A stretch of DNA of 64,000 bases from Dethiosulfovibrio salsuginis. GTDB taxonomy: Bacteria; Synergistota; Synergistia; Synergistales; Dethiosulfovibrionaceae. The stretch spans positions 20,775 through 84,774 of the forward strand of contig NZ_FXBB01000006.1 of assembly GCF_900177735.1 (NCBI RefSeq). Reading direction: 5' to 3'. Shown here one piece after another: positions 53,703 through 62,495 of the stretch. The first letter of the stretch is position 1, and every line of letters starts with the position of its first letter. The notes beneath the pieces were generated by a model. That model had not been told where the DNA came from and did no database searches. It saw only the letters and a list, made by a program, of their open reading frames with translations. Position numbers and translations under genes: made by a program.

Positions 53703-55769
53703 ATGGAATATAACGCAACGGTAGATAAGGCCATGAGCATAAAGCTCGGCTCCGAGCTTCCTTCCGCTAAAGACTTCGCCAAGGGAATCCGCAGGGCTCC
53801 CGATAGAGGCTGGAACCTGAACCAGAAGGAGACCGAGCTAGCTCTCAAAAACGCCCTTCGCTACGTCCCTGAGGAACTTCACGAGACACTGGCTCCTGAG
53901 TTCATGGAGGAGCTTCGCACCATGGGCAGGATCTACGCCTATCGTTATCGCCCTGAAGGACGTATCTACGGCAAGCCCATAGACGAGTACAAAGGCAAGT
54001 GCGTCGCAGGAAAGGCCTTCCAGGTAATGATAGACAACAACCTGGACTTTGAGATCGCCCTCTATCCCTACGAGCTGGTGACCTACGGCGAGACAGGCCA
54101 GGTATGCCAGAACTGGCTTCAGTATCAGCTGATAAAGAGGTATCTTGAAGAGCTCACCGACGACACCACCTTAGTGATAGAGAGCGGCCACCCTCTTGGG
54201 CTCTTCAAATCCAAGCCCGACGCACCTAGGGTCATAATCACCAACGGCCTGCTTGTGGGCATATTCGACAATCAAGCCGAGTGGCACAGAGGGATGCAGC
54301 TTGGGGTCACCAACTACGGCCAGATGACCGCTGGCGGCTGGATGTATATAGGCCCCCAGGGTATCGTCCACGGTACTTTCAACACGGTGCTTAACGCCGC
54401 CCGCCAGAGGCTGGGAATCGGCCCCAAGGACAACCTAGCCGGTATCCTCTTCGTATCCTCCGGCCTTGGCGGAATGAGCGGAGCTCAGCCAAAGGCCATA
54501 GAGATAGCCGGTGGGGTGGGCATAGTGGCCGAGGTCGACTCCTCCCGGATAGAGACCCGCCACAGCCAGGGATGGGTCAGCAGGATCGCCGAGACCTGCG
54601 AGGACGCCTTCACCATGGCTAAAGAGGCGATGGACAAAAAGGAGCCCCTCTCCATTGCATACCACGGCAACATAGTGGACCTGCTGGAGTACGCCGCTGA
54701 TAAGGGCATAGACATCCCCCTTCTCTCCGACCAGACCTCCTGCCACGCTCCCTACGACGGAGGTTACTGCCCTGCGGACATGACCTTCGACGAGAGAACC
54801 GCCATGCTCAAAGACGACCCCGACGAGTTCCGTCGCAGAGTCGACGAGACCCTCAGGAGACATTACGAGGTAGTGAAGAGGCTCGTCGAGAAGGGAACCT
54901 ACTTCTTCGACTACGGCAACTCCTTCATGAGAGCGATCTTCGACGCTGGCGTCAAGGAAATCTGCAAAAACGGCGAAGACACCCACGACGGATTCGTATG
55001 GCCCTCCTACGTGGAGGATATCATGGGACCGGTCCTGTTTGACTACGGCTACGGCCCCTTCCGTTGGTGCTGCCTGAGCGGCAACCCTGAGGACCTCAGG
55101 AAGACCGACAAGGCCGCCATGGACTGCATCGACCCCAACCGTCGTGCCCAGGACTACGACAACTGGATCTGGATCAGGGACGCCGAGAAAAACGGCCTCG
55201 TGGTCGGAACCCAGTGCCGTATCCTCTACCAGGACGCGGAAGGTCGTACCAAGATAGCCCTTAAGTTCAACGAGATGATCCGCAACGGCGAGATCGGCCC
55301 TGTCATGCTCGGAAGGGACCACCACGACGTATCGGGGACCGACTCACCTTACCGTGAGACCTCCAGCGTCAAGGACGGAAGCAACATCTGCGCCGACATG
55401 GCGACCCAGTGCTTCGCCGGAAACGCCGCCAGAGGCATGAGCCTCTGCGCCCTTCACAACGGCGGAGGGGTCGGCATCGGCAAGGTCATCAACGGAGGCT
55501 TCGGGATGGTCCTGGACGGTTCGGAGAGAGCCGACGAGATCGTCAAGTCCGCCATGATGTGGGACGTCCTCGGGGGAGTCGCCAGGAGAGCCTGGGCCCG
55601 CTGTGACCACGCCGTCGAGGTCAGCGGCGAGATGAACGACAAATACCCCAACGACTACCACATCACACTGCCCTACGTGCCCAAGGAGGACCTAGTGAGC
55701 TCGGTCGTCGAAAAGGCCTGGAAAGAGAAAAACGGCGGCGGATGCTGCTGTGGTTGCAACTGCAAGTAA
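53703..55769 (+). CDS. hutU: Urocanate hydratase
   Basis: The enzyme hydrates urocanate to 4-imidazolone-5-propionate with tightly bound NAD. The dinucleotide motif GLGGMSGAQPKA is at about residue 257, with ITNGLLVGIFDNQ before it and DQTSCHAPYDGGYCPADMTF after it. At 688 residues it belongs to the long clade rather than the 550-residue proteobacterial form. The C-terminus ends in a cysteine-rich tail, GGGCCCGCNCK, which may bind metal. GGAGG lies 10 bases upstream of the ATG. Confidence 0.95.
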   Translation: MEYNATVDKAMSIKLGSELPSAKDFAKGIRRAPDRGWNLNQKETELALKNALRYVPEELHETLAPEFMEELRTMGRIYAYRYRPEGRIYGKPIDEYKGKCVAGKAFQVMIDNNLDFEIALYPYELVTYGETGQVCQNWLQYQLIKRYLEELTDDTTLVIESGHPLGLFKSKPDAPRVIITNGLLVGIFDNQAEWHRGMQLGVTNYGQMTAGGWMYIGPQGIVHGTFNTVLNAARQRLGIGPKDNLAGILFVSSGLGGMSGAQPKAIEIAGGVGIVAEVDSSRIETRHSQGWVSRIAETCEDAFTMAKEAMDKKEPLSIAYHGNIVDLLEYAADKGIDIPLLSDQTSCHAPYDGGYCPADMTFDERTAMLKDDPDEFRRRVDETLRRHYEVVKRLVEKGTYFFDYGNSFMRAIFDAGVKEICKNGEDTHDGFVWPSYVEDIMGPVLFDYGYGPFRWCCLSGNPEDLRKTDKAAMDCIDPNRRAQDYDNWIWIRDAEKNGLVVGTQCRILYQDAEGRTKIALKFNEMIRNGEIGPVMLGRDHHDVSGTDSPYRETSSVKDGSNICADMATQCFAGNAARGMSLCALHNGGGVGIGKVINGGFGMVLDGSERADEIVKSAMMWDVLGGVARRAWARCDHAVEVSGEMNDKYPNDYHITLPYVPKEDLVSSVVEKAWKEKNGGGCCCGCNCK

Positions 55770-55801
55770 TCGCGTATAGAATACAATCACTGTACGATAT
55801 C

Positions 55802-55830
55802 GACGGGAGACCTGCTTCAGGTCTCCCGTC
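55802..55830 (+). promoter_or_regulatory. Intercistronic hairpin hutU-yjiH
   Basis: GACGGGAGACCT pairs perfectly with AGGTCTCCCGTC around a 5-base loop, without a T run, much like the fchA-hutU hairpin. Confidence 0.5.
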
Positions 55831-55859
55831 ATACCGTAAAAAGACAGGAGGGGTATAAT

Positions 55860-57167
55860 ATGTCCAAACAGAACGTCTCATCAATAGGAGTAGCCCGGTT
55901 TCTGGGCTACAGCGCATTCGGCTTGTTTATGTTTTTCTTTCCTCTGACCATAGGGGGTAATTCGACCATCCCTGTGGACCACATCATATCGGCGATAAGG
56001 ACCTACGCACCAGGCGGGGCGTCTATCTACGCTATACTGGTCATGATAGCCGGGGCGGTGTCCCCTTTCATCAGGAAAACCTGGAATAAGTCTAACATGG
56101 ACGTATTTTTCTCCATGGCTAAGGTAGCGGGAGCCATAATAGGTCTCATGCTCTATTTCAACGTAGGTCCTGAGTGGTTGATGGCAAAGGACATGGGGCC
56201 GTTCCTCTTTTCAAAACTCGCAATCCCCGTCGGTCTGGTCATCCCCATCGGATCGGTGTTCCTGGCCTTCTTGGTTGGCTTCGGTCTCCTTGAGTTCACC
56301 GGTGTCCTGATGACTCCCATCATGAGACCGGTCTTCAAGACCCCAGGTCGATCGGCCATCGACGCTGTTGCATCCTTCGTAGGAAGCTACTCTGTGGGGC
56401 TTATCATCACCAACAACGTCTACCGCCAGGGAAAATATTCCGTCAGGGAAGCGACTATAATAGCCACAGGATTCTCCACCGTCTCCGCTACCTTCATGCT
56501 CATAGTGGCGAAGACACTGGGAATAATGGACCACTGGGGAACCTTCTTCTGGGTGACCATGTTGGTAACCTTCGCTGTGACCGCCATAACCACCAGACTG
56601 TGGCCCCTTAGGTCTATACCGGACGACTACTTCACCGGCAAGGCCCCAGAGGAGCATACCGGCGAGGGCTCGCTGTTCTCCAGAGCCTGGAGTGAGGGGA
56701 TGGAAACTGCCGCAGAGGCACCTTCCATAACCGGCCTGGTCCTCAGCAACCTCAAAGAGGGCTTGAACATGGCTATGGTAGTTATTCCGTCCATAACCTC
56801 CATAGGCCTGCTGGGACTGGTGGTGGCAAAATACACCCCGGTGTTCGACATAGCTGGTTACGCCTTCTATCCCTTCTTCAAACTCTTCGGCCTTCCTGAG
56901 GCTGCCCTTGCGGGTAAGGCCGCAGCGGTATCGCTGGCTGAGATGTTCCTCCCAGCCATCCTCATAGCCAAGGCTGAGGTCTCCATGGTCCTCAAGTTTG
57001 TGATAGCGGTGCTCTGCGTATCGGAGATACTGTTCTTCTCCGCCATAATTCCCTGCATAATGGGCACCGACATCCCCATAAAGATGAGGGACATACTGGT
57101 CATATGGTTTGAGAGAGTAGTCCTCACTATCCTCATAGCCACGCCTATAGCGATGGCGTTGTTCTAA
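55860..57167 (+). CDS. YjiH family membrane protein with nucleoside-recognition (Gate) domains
   Basis: A 435-residue polytopic membrane protein beginning with VARFLGYSAFGLFMFFFPLTIGG. The Gate-type segments FVGSYSVGLIITNNVYRQGKYS and LAEMFLPAILIA are typical of YjiH-like proteins. Members are often found in hut operons and are thought to move histidine, urocanate or a product, but none is firmly characterised as far as I know. AGGAGGGG precedes the ATG; hutG follows three bases after its stop. Confidence 0.82.
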   Translation: MSKQNVSSIGVARFLGYSAFGLFMFFFPLTIGGNSTIPVDHIISAIRTYAPGGASIYAILVMIAGAVSPFIRKTWNKSNMDVFFSMAKVAGAIIGLMLYFNVGPEWLMAKDMGPFLFSKLAIPVGLVIPIGSVFLAFLVGFGLLEFTGVLMTPIMRPVFKTPGRSAIDAVASFVGSYSVGLIITNNVYRQGKYSVREATIIATGFSTVSATFMLIVAKTLGIMDHWGTFFWVTMLVTFAVTAITTRLWPLRSIPDDYFTGKAPEEHTGEGSLFSRAWSEGMETAAEAPSITGLVLSNLKEGLNMAMVVIPSITSIGLLGLVVAKYTPVFDIAGYAFYPFFKLFGLPEAALAGKAAAVSLAEMFLPAILIAKAEVSMVLKFVIAVLCVSEILFFSAIIPCIMGTDIPIKMRDILVIWFERVVLTILIATPIAMALF

Positions 57168-57170
57168 AAG

Positions 57171-58151
57171 ATGTTTACGTCCCTAGTGCCTGCCGACCTA
57201 GACCTCTTCTACAGCCGAAAGGACCCTATGGACCCAAGGCTAGGGGATCTGGTAAGGCGGGTGTCGAGAGATCACGAAGATGCCCTTAAGTCCGCCCAGA
57301 TAGCTATCCTGGGGGTGCCTGAGGACAGAGGGATAGCGGCCAACGGTGGGAAACAGGGAGCGGCGCTTGGTCCTGAGGCTATACGGAGGGCCTTTTATAA
57401 GTTGACCCCGGGGTTTGGGGTCAACTTCGACGGCCTGTCCATGATCGACCTAGGAGACATACCAGTAGGGGAGACCCTCGAGGAGACCCACAAGGCCCTT
57501 ACCGAATCGGTCAGGGAGATATCGTCGAGAGAGGTGTTCCCTCTGGTGCTCGGGGGAGGTCACGACCTCACCTATCCAGGTCTTAAGGGGTTAGTACAGG
57601 GCCTGGACCTGCGGGAAGGCCAACTGGGACTCATAAACCTGGACAGCCATCTGGACGTCAGGGACATGAGCCACGGCATAACCAGCGGAACCCCCTTCAG
57701 GAGGGCCCTGACGGAGCTACCCAACAACGCCCTTCTGGGAAGGTCCTTCGTAGAGTTCGGCATACAGGAACCCTACAACTCTCCCCATTACTACCAGTGG
57801 GTCAGAGATCAGGGAAGCACGGTGTTCACCCTGGCGTCGGTGGGGACGAGGCCAATGGAATACTTCCTGGAGGCCAGCAGAATAGCCTGTGACGACACCA
57901 AGGCTGTAGCCCTCTCCATCGACATAGATTCTGTGAGAAGCCAAGAGGCCCCCGGAGCGTCCGCCAGCAACCCCAGAGGTTTTAAGGCCCCGGAGCTCGA
58001 GAAGGTGGCCTACCTAGCCGGAAGGACCGACCGAATCAGGTATCTGGACCTGATGGAGATGTCGCCCCCTCTGGACGAACACAATAGGACAGCCTCACTC
58101 TGTGCGTCCACCCTTTTCTGGTTCTGCAAGGGATTCAGGGAAAGAGGCTAA
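57171..58151 (+). CDS. hutG: Formimidoylglutamase, arginase family
   Basis: A manganese hydrolase that cleaves formiminoglutamate to glutamate and formamide. Metal ligands of the arginase family are visible as LGGGHDLTYP, NLDSHLDVRDM and LSIDIDSVRS. At 326 residues it is typical in length. It has no separate ribosome-binding site after the three-base gap, so its translation is probably coupled to the upstream YjiH-type gene. It offers a second route for formiminoglutamate beside FtcD/FchA. A different ureohydrolase substrate is possible but the context favours HutG. Confidence 0.88.
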   Translation: MFTSLVPADLDLFYSRKDPMDPRLGDLVRRVSRDHEDALKSAQIAILGVPEDRGIAANGGKQGAALGPEAIRRAFYKLTPGFGVNFDGLSMIDLGDIPVGETLEETHKALTESVREISSREVFPLVLGGGHDLTYPGLKGLVQGLDLREGQLGLINLDSHLDVRDMSHGITSGTPFRRALTELPNNALLGRSFVEFGIQEPYNSPHYYQWVRDQGSTVFTLASVGTRPMEYFLEASRIACDDTKAVALSIDIDSVRSQEAPGASASNPRGFKAPELEKVAYLAGRTDRIRYLDLMEMSPPLDEHNRTASLCASTLFWFCKGFRERG

Positions 58152-58195
58152 AAAAAGAGCTCCTCCTCATATGAGGGGGAGCTCTTTTTTTAGCC
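58146..58195 (+). terminator. Terminator of the hut cluster
   Basis: A 25-bp stem (arms begin GGCTAAAAAAAGAGC) with one G-U and no loop beyond the central AT steps, overlapping the hutG stop and ending in a T run. Confidence 0.88.
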
Positions 58196-58291
58196 TACAT
58201 AAAATTCACTTCACCTCTTGAGGAAGAAGGCTATCTGCTTTATACTACCACGGTAAATCGCTAAATAGAGAAAGAGAGCAGGAGGTTGACT

Positions 58292-59554
58292 ATGTACTCA
58301 CTGAAAAAACCGATGGAAAAGCGACCGGAGGAGGACCTATCGCTATCCACCACCGTGTCGGAGATAGTTCGGTCCGTCAAGGGTTCAGGGGACGATGCGC
58401 TGCTGAACTACTGTCGCCGCTTCGACCGCTCCACAAGGGAATCCCTTAGAGTATCCCGTTCGGAAATAGAGGAGGCCCTGTCCTCCACCGATAAAGAGCT
58501 TCTGAGCCACATAAAGACCGCAGCTAAAAACATCAGGGCCTTCGCCAAGAGACAGAGGAAAACGATAAAGGACATGCCAGAAGAGGAGATATCCCCTGGG
58601 GTGTTTCTGGGACACAGGGTCATACCGATAGAGTCGTGCTGTTGCTACGTTCCAGGGGGCGGTTATCCCCTGTTCTCCACCGCCCTTATGCTTGCCATAC
58701 CGGCATCGGAAGCGGGGGTTAAGAGGATCGTCGCCTGTGCCCCGGTGATGAAGGGAACCGACAGGGTTCACCCTGCGACCCTCTCAGCCCTGTCCATCGC
58801 CGGGGTGAGCGAGATCTACGCCCTAGGGGGAGCTCAGGCAATAGCCGCCTGCGCCTACGGAACCGAGACCATAAGTCCGGTGGACATAATCGTCGGGCCT
58901 GGAAATCGCTACGTCACAGAGGCCAAAAGACAGTGTTACGGCCAGGTGGGAATAGACTTCGTGGCAGGGCCCAGCGAGGTGCTTATAGTAGCCGACAGCT
59001 CGGCGAACCCGGACATCCTGGCAGCCGACCTTCTGGCCCAGTCGGAGCACGACCTCAACGCCAGAGGAATCCTGGTATCCACCGACGAAAAGGTAGCAAA
59101 GGAGACCATCGATGCGGTGGAGCGACGGCTTGAGGATCTGTCCACCGCCCAGGTGGCGAGGCCAGCCTGGATCGAGAACGGCGAGGTAATCGTCGCAAAG
59201 TCTCTGGAGGAAGCCTGTTCCATATCTAACCGCTACGCACCGGAGCACCTGGAGCTTGCGGTGGAGGACCCTAACAGGCTGATACCTCTACTGACAAACT
59301 ACGGATCTCTTTTTATAGGAGAGATGTCGGCGGAGGTGTTCGGCGACTACGTATCTGGGACAAACCACACCCTTCCGACCATGGGGGCCTCCCGGTACAC
59401 CGGCGGGGTGTGGGTCGGAACGTTCCTAAAAACCTGCACCTTCCAAAGGATGACCGAGGAGGGAGTCCACCGTCTCGCCCCGATAGCGGAGGCGATGGCG
59501 AAGGCGGAGGGACTGGACGGCCACGGCAAAGCCGCCTCTGTGAGGCTGAAGTAG
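58292..59554 (+). CDS. hisD: Histidinol dehydrogenase family protein
   Basis: A 420-residue zinc/NAD dehydrogenase. HisD landmarks are retained: VPGGGYPLFSTALML, the zinc ligands in LLAQSEHD, the catalytic pair in NRYAPEHLEL, FGDYVSGTNHTLPT and a late His in GLDGHGKAAS. No other his biosynthetic gene is near, and it stands after the hut terminator. The substrate loop (YVPGGGYPL) is a residue or two shorter than in typical HisD, so it may use histidinol or another amino or sulfo-alcohol, as in HpsN-type relatives. The ATG at 58292 is 6 bases after AGGAGG. Confidence 0.82.
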   Translation: MYSLKKPMEKRPEEDLSLSTTVSEIVRSVKGSGDDALLNYCRRFDRSTRESLRVSRSEIEEALSSTDKELLSHIKTAAKNIRAFAKRQRKTIKDMPEEEISPGVFLGHRVIPIESCCCYVPGGGYPLFSTALMLAIPASEAGVKRIVACAPVMKGTDRVHPATLSALSIAGVSEIYALGGAQAIAACAYGTETISPVDIIVGPGNRYVTEAKRQCYGQVGIDFVAGPSEVLIVADSSANPDILAADLLAQSEHDLNARGILVSTDEKVAKETIDAVERRLEDLSTAQVARPAWIENGEVIVAKSLEEACSISNRYAPEHLELAVEDPNRLIPLLTNYGSLFIGEMSAEVFGDYVSGTNHTLPTMGASRYTGGVWVGTFLKTCTFQRMTEEGVHRLAPIAEAMAKAEGLDGHGKAASVRLK

Positions 59555-59556
59555 CG

Positions 59557-59598
59557 AAAGCCCCTGTTACGATGGCATTCCATCGCAACAGGGGCTTT
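59557..59598. terminator. Bidirectional terminator hisD / flagellin
   Basis: AAAGCCCCTGTT and AACAGGGGCTTT, extended by CGATGG/CCATCG with one mismatch, form a stem between the two convergent genes. Confidence 0.85.
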
Positions 59599-59602
59599 TA
59601 GT

Positions 59603-62338
59603 TTACCTTATAAGCTGAAGGACCGCCTGAGGAACCTGATTCGCCTGTCCTAGCATAGCGTTGCCGGACTGAAGGTATATGTTTAACCTGGTGAAGTTCA
59701 TCATCTCCTTGGCCATATCCACGTCCCTTATCCTGCTCTCCGACTCTACAAGGTTCGTGTAGGAGACAGTTAGGTTGGCTATGGCGTGCTCCAGCCTTTT
59801 CTCGTAGGAGCCCAGCTTGCTTCTTTGAATGGAAACCCTCTCGATAGCCGAATCTATGGAGGAGATGGCCCTGGAGGCGTGATCCCTGTCTATAACCAGA
59901 ATACCGTCCAGGCCTAGAGCGGAGGTCGACATCTTACCCATATCTATGGCCAAATCCTCCCTCTCGTTGGCGCCAATCTGGAACACAGTGGTGTTGTCCG
60001 CTAGATGGACGTCGAATGCCATCGAGTTATCCCTGCCTCCGGAGAATCGGTAGCTGCCCGACTTTACGTCCCAAACCGCCGAGATCGCGGCGTTAACCCC
60101 CAAGGAGACATCAACGTTAGAGTGAACGGCGCCTATGAGCTCGGGGCCGGATATCCTCAAGCCCTCCTTCAGGGCCTTTCCGCTGTGGGCGTCCCTTACG
60201 GTGACGGAGTAAACAGCGTCCTCCGACGACTGTATCTCCGTAAAGCCCAAGGCGTTCAGTAGATCCTCATCGCCGGAAAAGGACAGTTCTCCCGCCTTCC
60301 CGACGATTCCCGAGTGGACGACTAAAGTCCCGTTTACTGAGTTGAAATCTATACCCGAGTCTGTAGGGGAATAAACGCCGTTCACCCCTCTGACGACCAT
60401 AGGGTTATCGCTGGACCATACCATGGCGGCACTGGCACTTTCCCAGGTGTTTGACGGAGTTCCGGAGGGATAGACCACCGTCCAGCCGTAGCTGGAAAGA
60501 GGCTGATCTGAAGAGGTCGTCCCCGATTCGTTTACGACCGCCTCGGCGTTAAGGGCAGATCCCCCGCTGACGTCCAGCCCACCGATCGCCCCGGTATCGT
60601 CGTTCGTAAGCATGGCGGCGGTTATCTCGTGAGCTCCACCGACTTTGAAGTTGTTCTCCGCCCAGGTCTTTATCTCCGCCGCGAGACCGGCTACGGTGCC
60701 TGATGTGAAGTTGGTGCTTCCCGCTACGGCGGAGGCTACCTCTCCGTCGGTGAGCCCATCGGCGGCATCTCCCTGTATGGCGGCCAGTATATTCTTGATA
60801 GAGCTGTCACCGGCGGTACCGTTTTGGACCATCGCTCTAACCATAAGGTAGGCTCCTGCGTAGGCCTGGTCACTGCCGTCCCAGGCTATAGCCTTGCTTA
60901 TATAGTTGGATATCTCGGTGGCATCCAGACCGTCCACCGTTCCACCTTCAAGGCCTAAAAGCCTCTCGTCGGCACCGTGGATCAGCTCCGCCAGACCTTC
61001 GTTCATCCAAATAGGGATATCGTTATTGACACCGACCTGCTCGGTGAATATGGTCGTACCGACCAGAAGGTGGACCATCTCGTGGGCTATAATCCTGTCG
61101 TTGTAGAGTTTCATACCGTCTTCGACCTGACGGCTAACGCCGCTTTCCCCGGTCCCAGGGGAGAAGTCCGCAGCGTCTAGGTTCAAGACGAAGTCCTTCT
61201 TTGTGACGGTAGTACCGTTATGGGCGTAGCCGGAACTTGCCATAGCCAAGATACCGTAAGGAGCATCGGTCAGTATGTTGACCCTTACAGATTCGCTGTA
61301 AGCGGTGGAAGTAGCGTCCATACCGTAATAATCCTTAATTCTTTTTGCAGAGGCCTCTAGCCAACCGTTTTTAAGCCCCTCTATTATGGCCGACTCCGCC
61401 GCCGCAGGATCGCCACCGGCACCGCTGATATCGACGTAGTCGTCCCCGCTGCCCTGTCCGAGGCCCGCCAGGATAGCTATGGACACCTTTTCAGCCAAGT
61501 CCCTTAGGGTATCGTCTTTGTATATGGTAACCGAGGCCCTTTTGCCATCTCCCTGGATCACCGTCAGCAGCTGAGGGTCTTCGATCAAAAACCTCCCATT
61601 TCGATCCCAGAATCTATCTATGTCGTACAGTTTTGTGCTACCGCTGGCGATATTTCCCGCCGGACTGACGGATATACCGGAGCTAGACGACATAGCGTAC
61701 CCCATCCCCATGCCGCTTTGAGATAAAAGGAATTCACCGTGATCTATCACTTTAAAAATATTGGACTTTAAAACCTGCCCTCGGCCTGTGCTCTCCGCCT
61801 CGACCTCTATCCTGTAGTTTCCCTCTTGGGCTTTTTTCTGGCCGAATATATCGGTGGATCGGAGCCCTCCTCTTACGATCACGTCGACGTCAAGCCTGCT
61901 TGAGGATACCAGAGCCGCAGAGTCGCCGTTCAGCAGCTTCTTTTTGTTAAACTGGGTCGTCTGGGATATTCTGTCGATCTCATCGACCAGCTGATCCATC
62001 TCAAGCTGGATAAATCCCCTATCGTTTACAGTAAGGGTGTCGCTGGCGGCGTTTACCGAGAGCTCTCTCATCTTCTGAAGGATGGAATGAACCTCCCCTA
62101 GGGCACCTTCAGCGGTCTGAATCATGTTTATACCGTCCTGGGAGTTCTGGATGGCTCTATCCAGGCCTCTATACTGGCTCCTCATGCCCTCGGTAATGCC
62201 GAGACCGGCGGCATCGTCGGCAGCCTGACTGATCCGAAGGCCGGAGGACAGTTTTGCCAGAGCTCCCGTTATATCTCGGTTAGTCCTGGTAAGGATGTTA
62301 ACCGCTCTCAAAGAGGATATATTGTTGTTTATAATCAT
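59603..62338 (-). CDS. Flagellin with inserted metallopeptidase domain (flagellinolysin type)
   Basis: Residues 1-150 are a standard flagellin D0/D1 start (MIINNNISSLRAVNIL; GLRISQAADDAAGLGITEGM) and the last 100 residues a standard end (DMAKEMMNFTRLNIYLQSGN). The 911-residue length is due to a large variable region. It contains a zinc-peptidase motif HEMVH at 419-423 and, 24 residues on, WMNEGLAEL with the probable third ligand Glu447. This is the layout of flagellinolysins, flagellins whose filament surface carries gluzincin proteases. It is exported by the flagellar system, without a Sec signal, and would give a proteolytic filament. Confidence 0.92.
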   Translation of the reverse strand: MIINNNISSLRAVNILTRTNRDITGALAKLSSGLRISQAADDAAGLGITEGMRSQYRGLDRAIQNSQDGINMIQTAEGALGEVHSILQKMRELSVNAASDTLTVNDRGFIQLEMDQLVDEIDRISQTTQFNKKKLLNGDSAALVSSSRLDVDVIVRGGLRSTDIFGQKKAQEGNYRIEVEAESTGRGQVLKSNIFKVIDHGEFLLSQSGMGMGYAMSSSSGISVSPAGNIASGSTKLYDIDRFWDRNGRFLIEDPQLLTVIQGDGKRASVTIYKDDTLRDLAEKVSIAILAGLGQGSGDDYVDISGAGGDPAAAESAIIEGLKNGWLEASAKRIKDYYGMDATSTAYSESVRVNILTDAPYGILAMASSGYAHNGTTVTKKDFVLNLDAADFSPGTGESGVSRQVEDGMKLYNDRIIAHEMVHLLVGTTIFTEQVGVNNDIPIWMNEGLAELIHGADERLLGLEGGTVDGLDATEISNYISKAIAWDGSDQAYAGAYLMVRAMVQNGTAGDSSIKNILAAIQGDAADGLTDGEVASAVAGSTNFTSGTVAGLAAEIKTWAENNFKVGGAHEITAAMLTNDDTGAIGGLDVSGGSALNAEAVVNESGTTSSDQPLSSYGWTVVYPSGTPSNTWESASAAMVWSSDNPMVVRGVNGVYSPTDSGIDFNSVNGTLVVHSGIVGKAGELSFSGDEDLLNALGFTEIQSSEDAVYSVTVRDAHSGKALKEGLRISGPELIGAVHSNVDVSLGVNAAISAVWDVKSGSYRFSGGRDNSMAFDVHLADNTTVFQIGANEREDLAIDMGKMSTSALGLDGILVIDRDHASRAISSIDSAIERVSIQRSKLGSYEKRLEHAIANLTVSYTNLVESESRIRDVDMAKEMMNFTRLNIYLQSGNAMLGQANQVPQAVLQLIR

Positions 62339-62414
62339 GCTCGACGCCTAAAGAGAAGCAGGCGGTTCACCTCCGTTCCATCTTAAACTGAAAAGAACAA
62401 AAACTCCTGTTCGG

Positions 62415-62423
62415 GTATCGGAC
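62415..62423 (-). promoter_or_regulatory. Possible sigma-28 promoter of the flagellinolysin gene
   Basis: On the minus strand GTCCGATAC resembles the flagellar sigma -10 (GCCGATAA), with a TCTA 17 bases upstream in place of TAAA. It lies about 77 bases before the start codon. The match is partial. Confidence 0.35.
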
Positions 62424-62443
62424 GTATTTTCCAGAAGCTGTAG

Positions 62444-62484
62444 AAAAAACGACGAACCGGGAATATAACCCTCGAGGTTCGTCG
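62444..62484 (-). terminator. Terminator after the second flagellin
   Basis: On the minus strand CGACGAACC pairs with GGTTCGTCG across a 17-base loop, followed by TTTTTT. It separates the two flagellin genes. Confidence 0.8.
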
Positions 62485-62495
62485 CTTTACGGTAG

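Noticed and set aside
54435..55325. 296-codon minus-strand frame opposite hutU
   Set aside because: It is a Val/Gly-rich antisense shadow produced by codon usage of hutU; nothing in it resembles a known protein.
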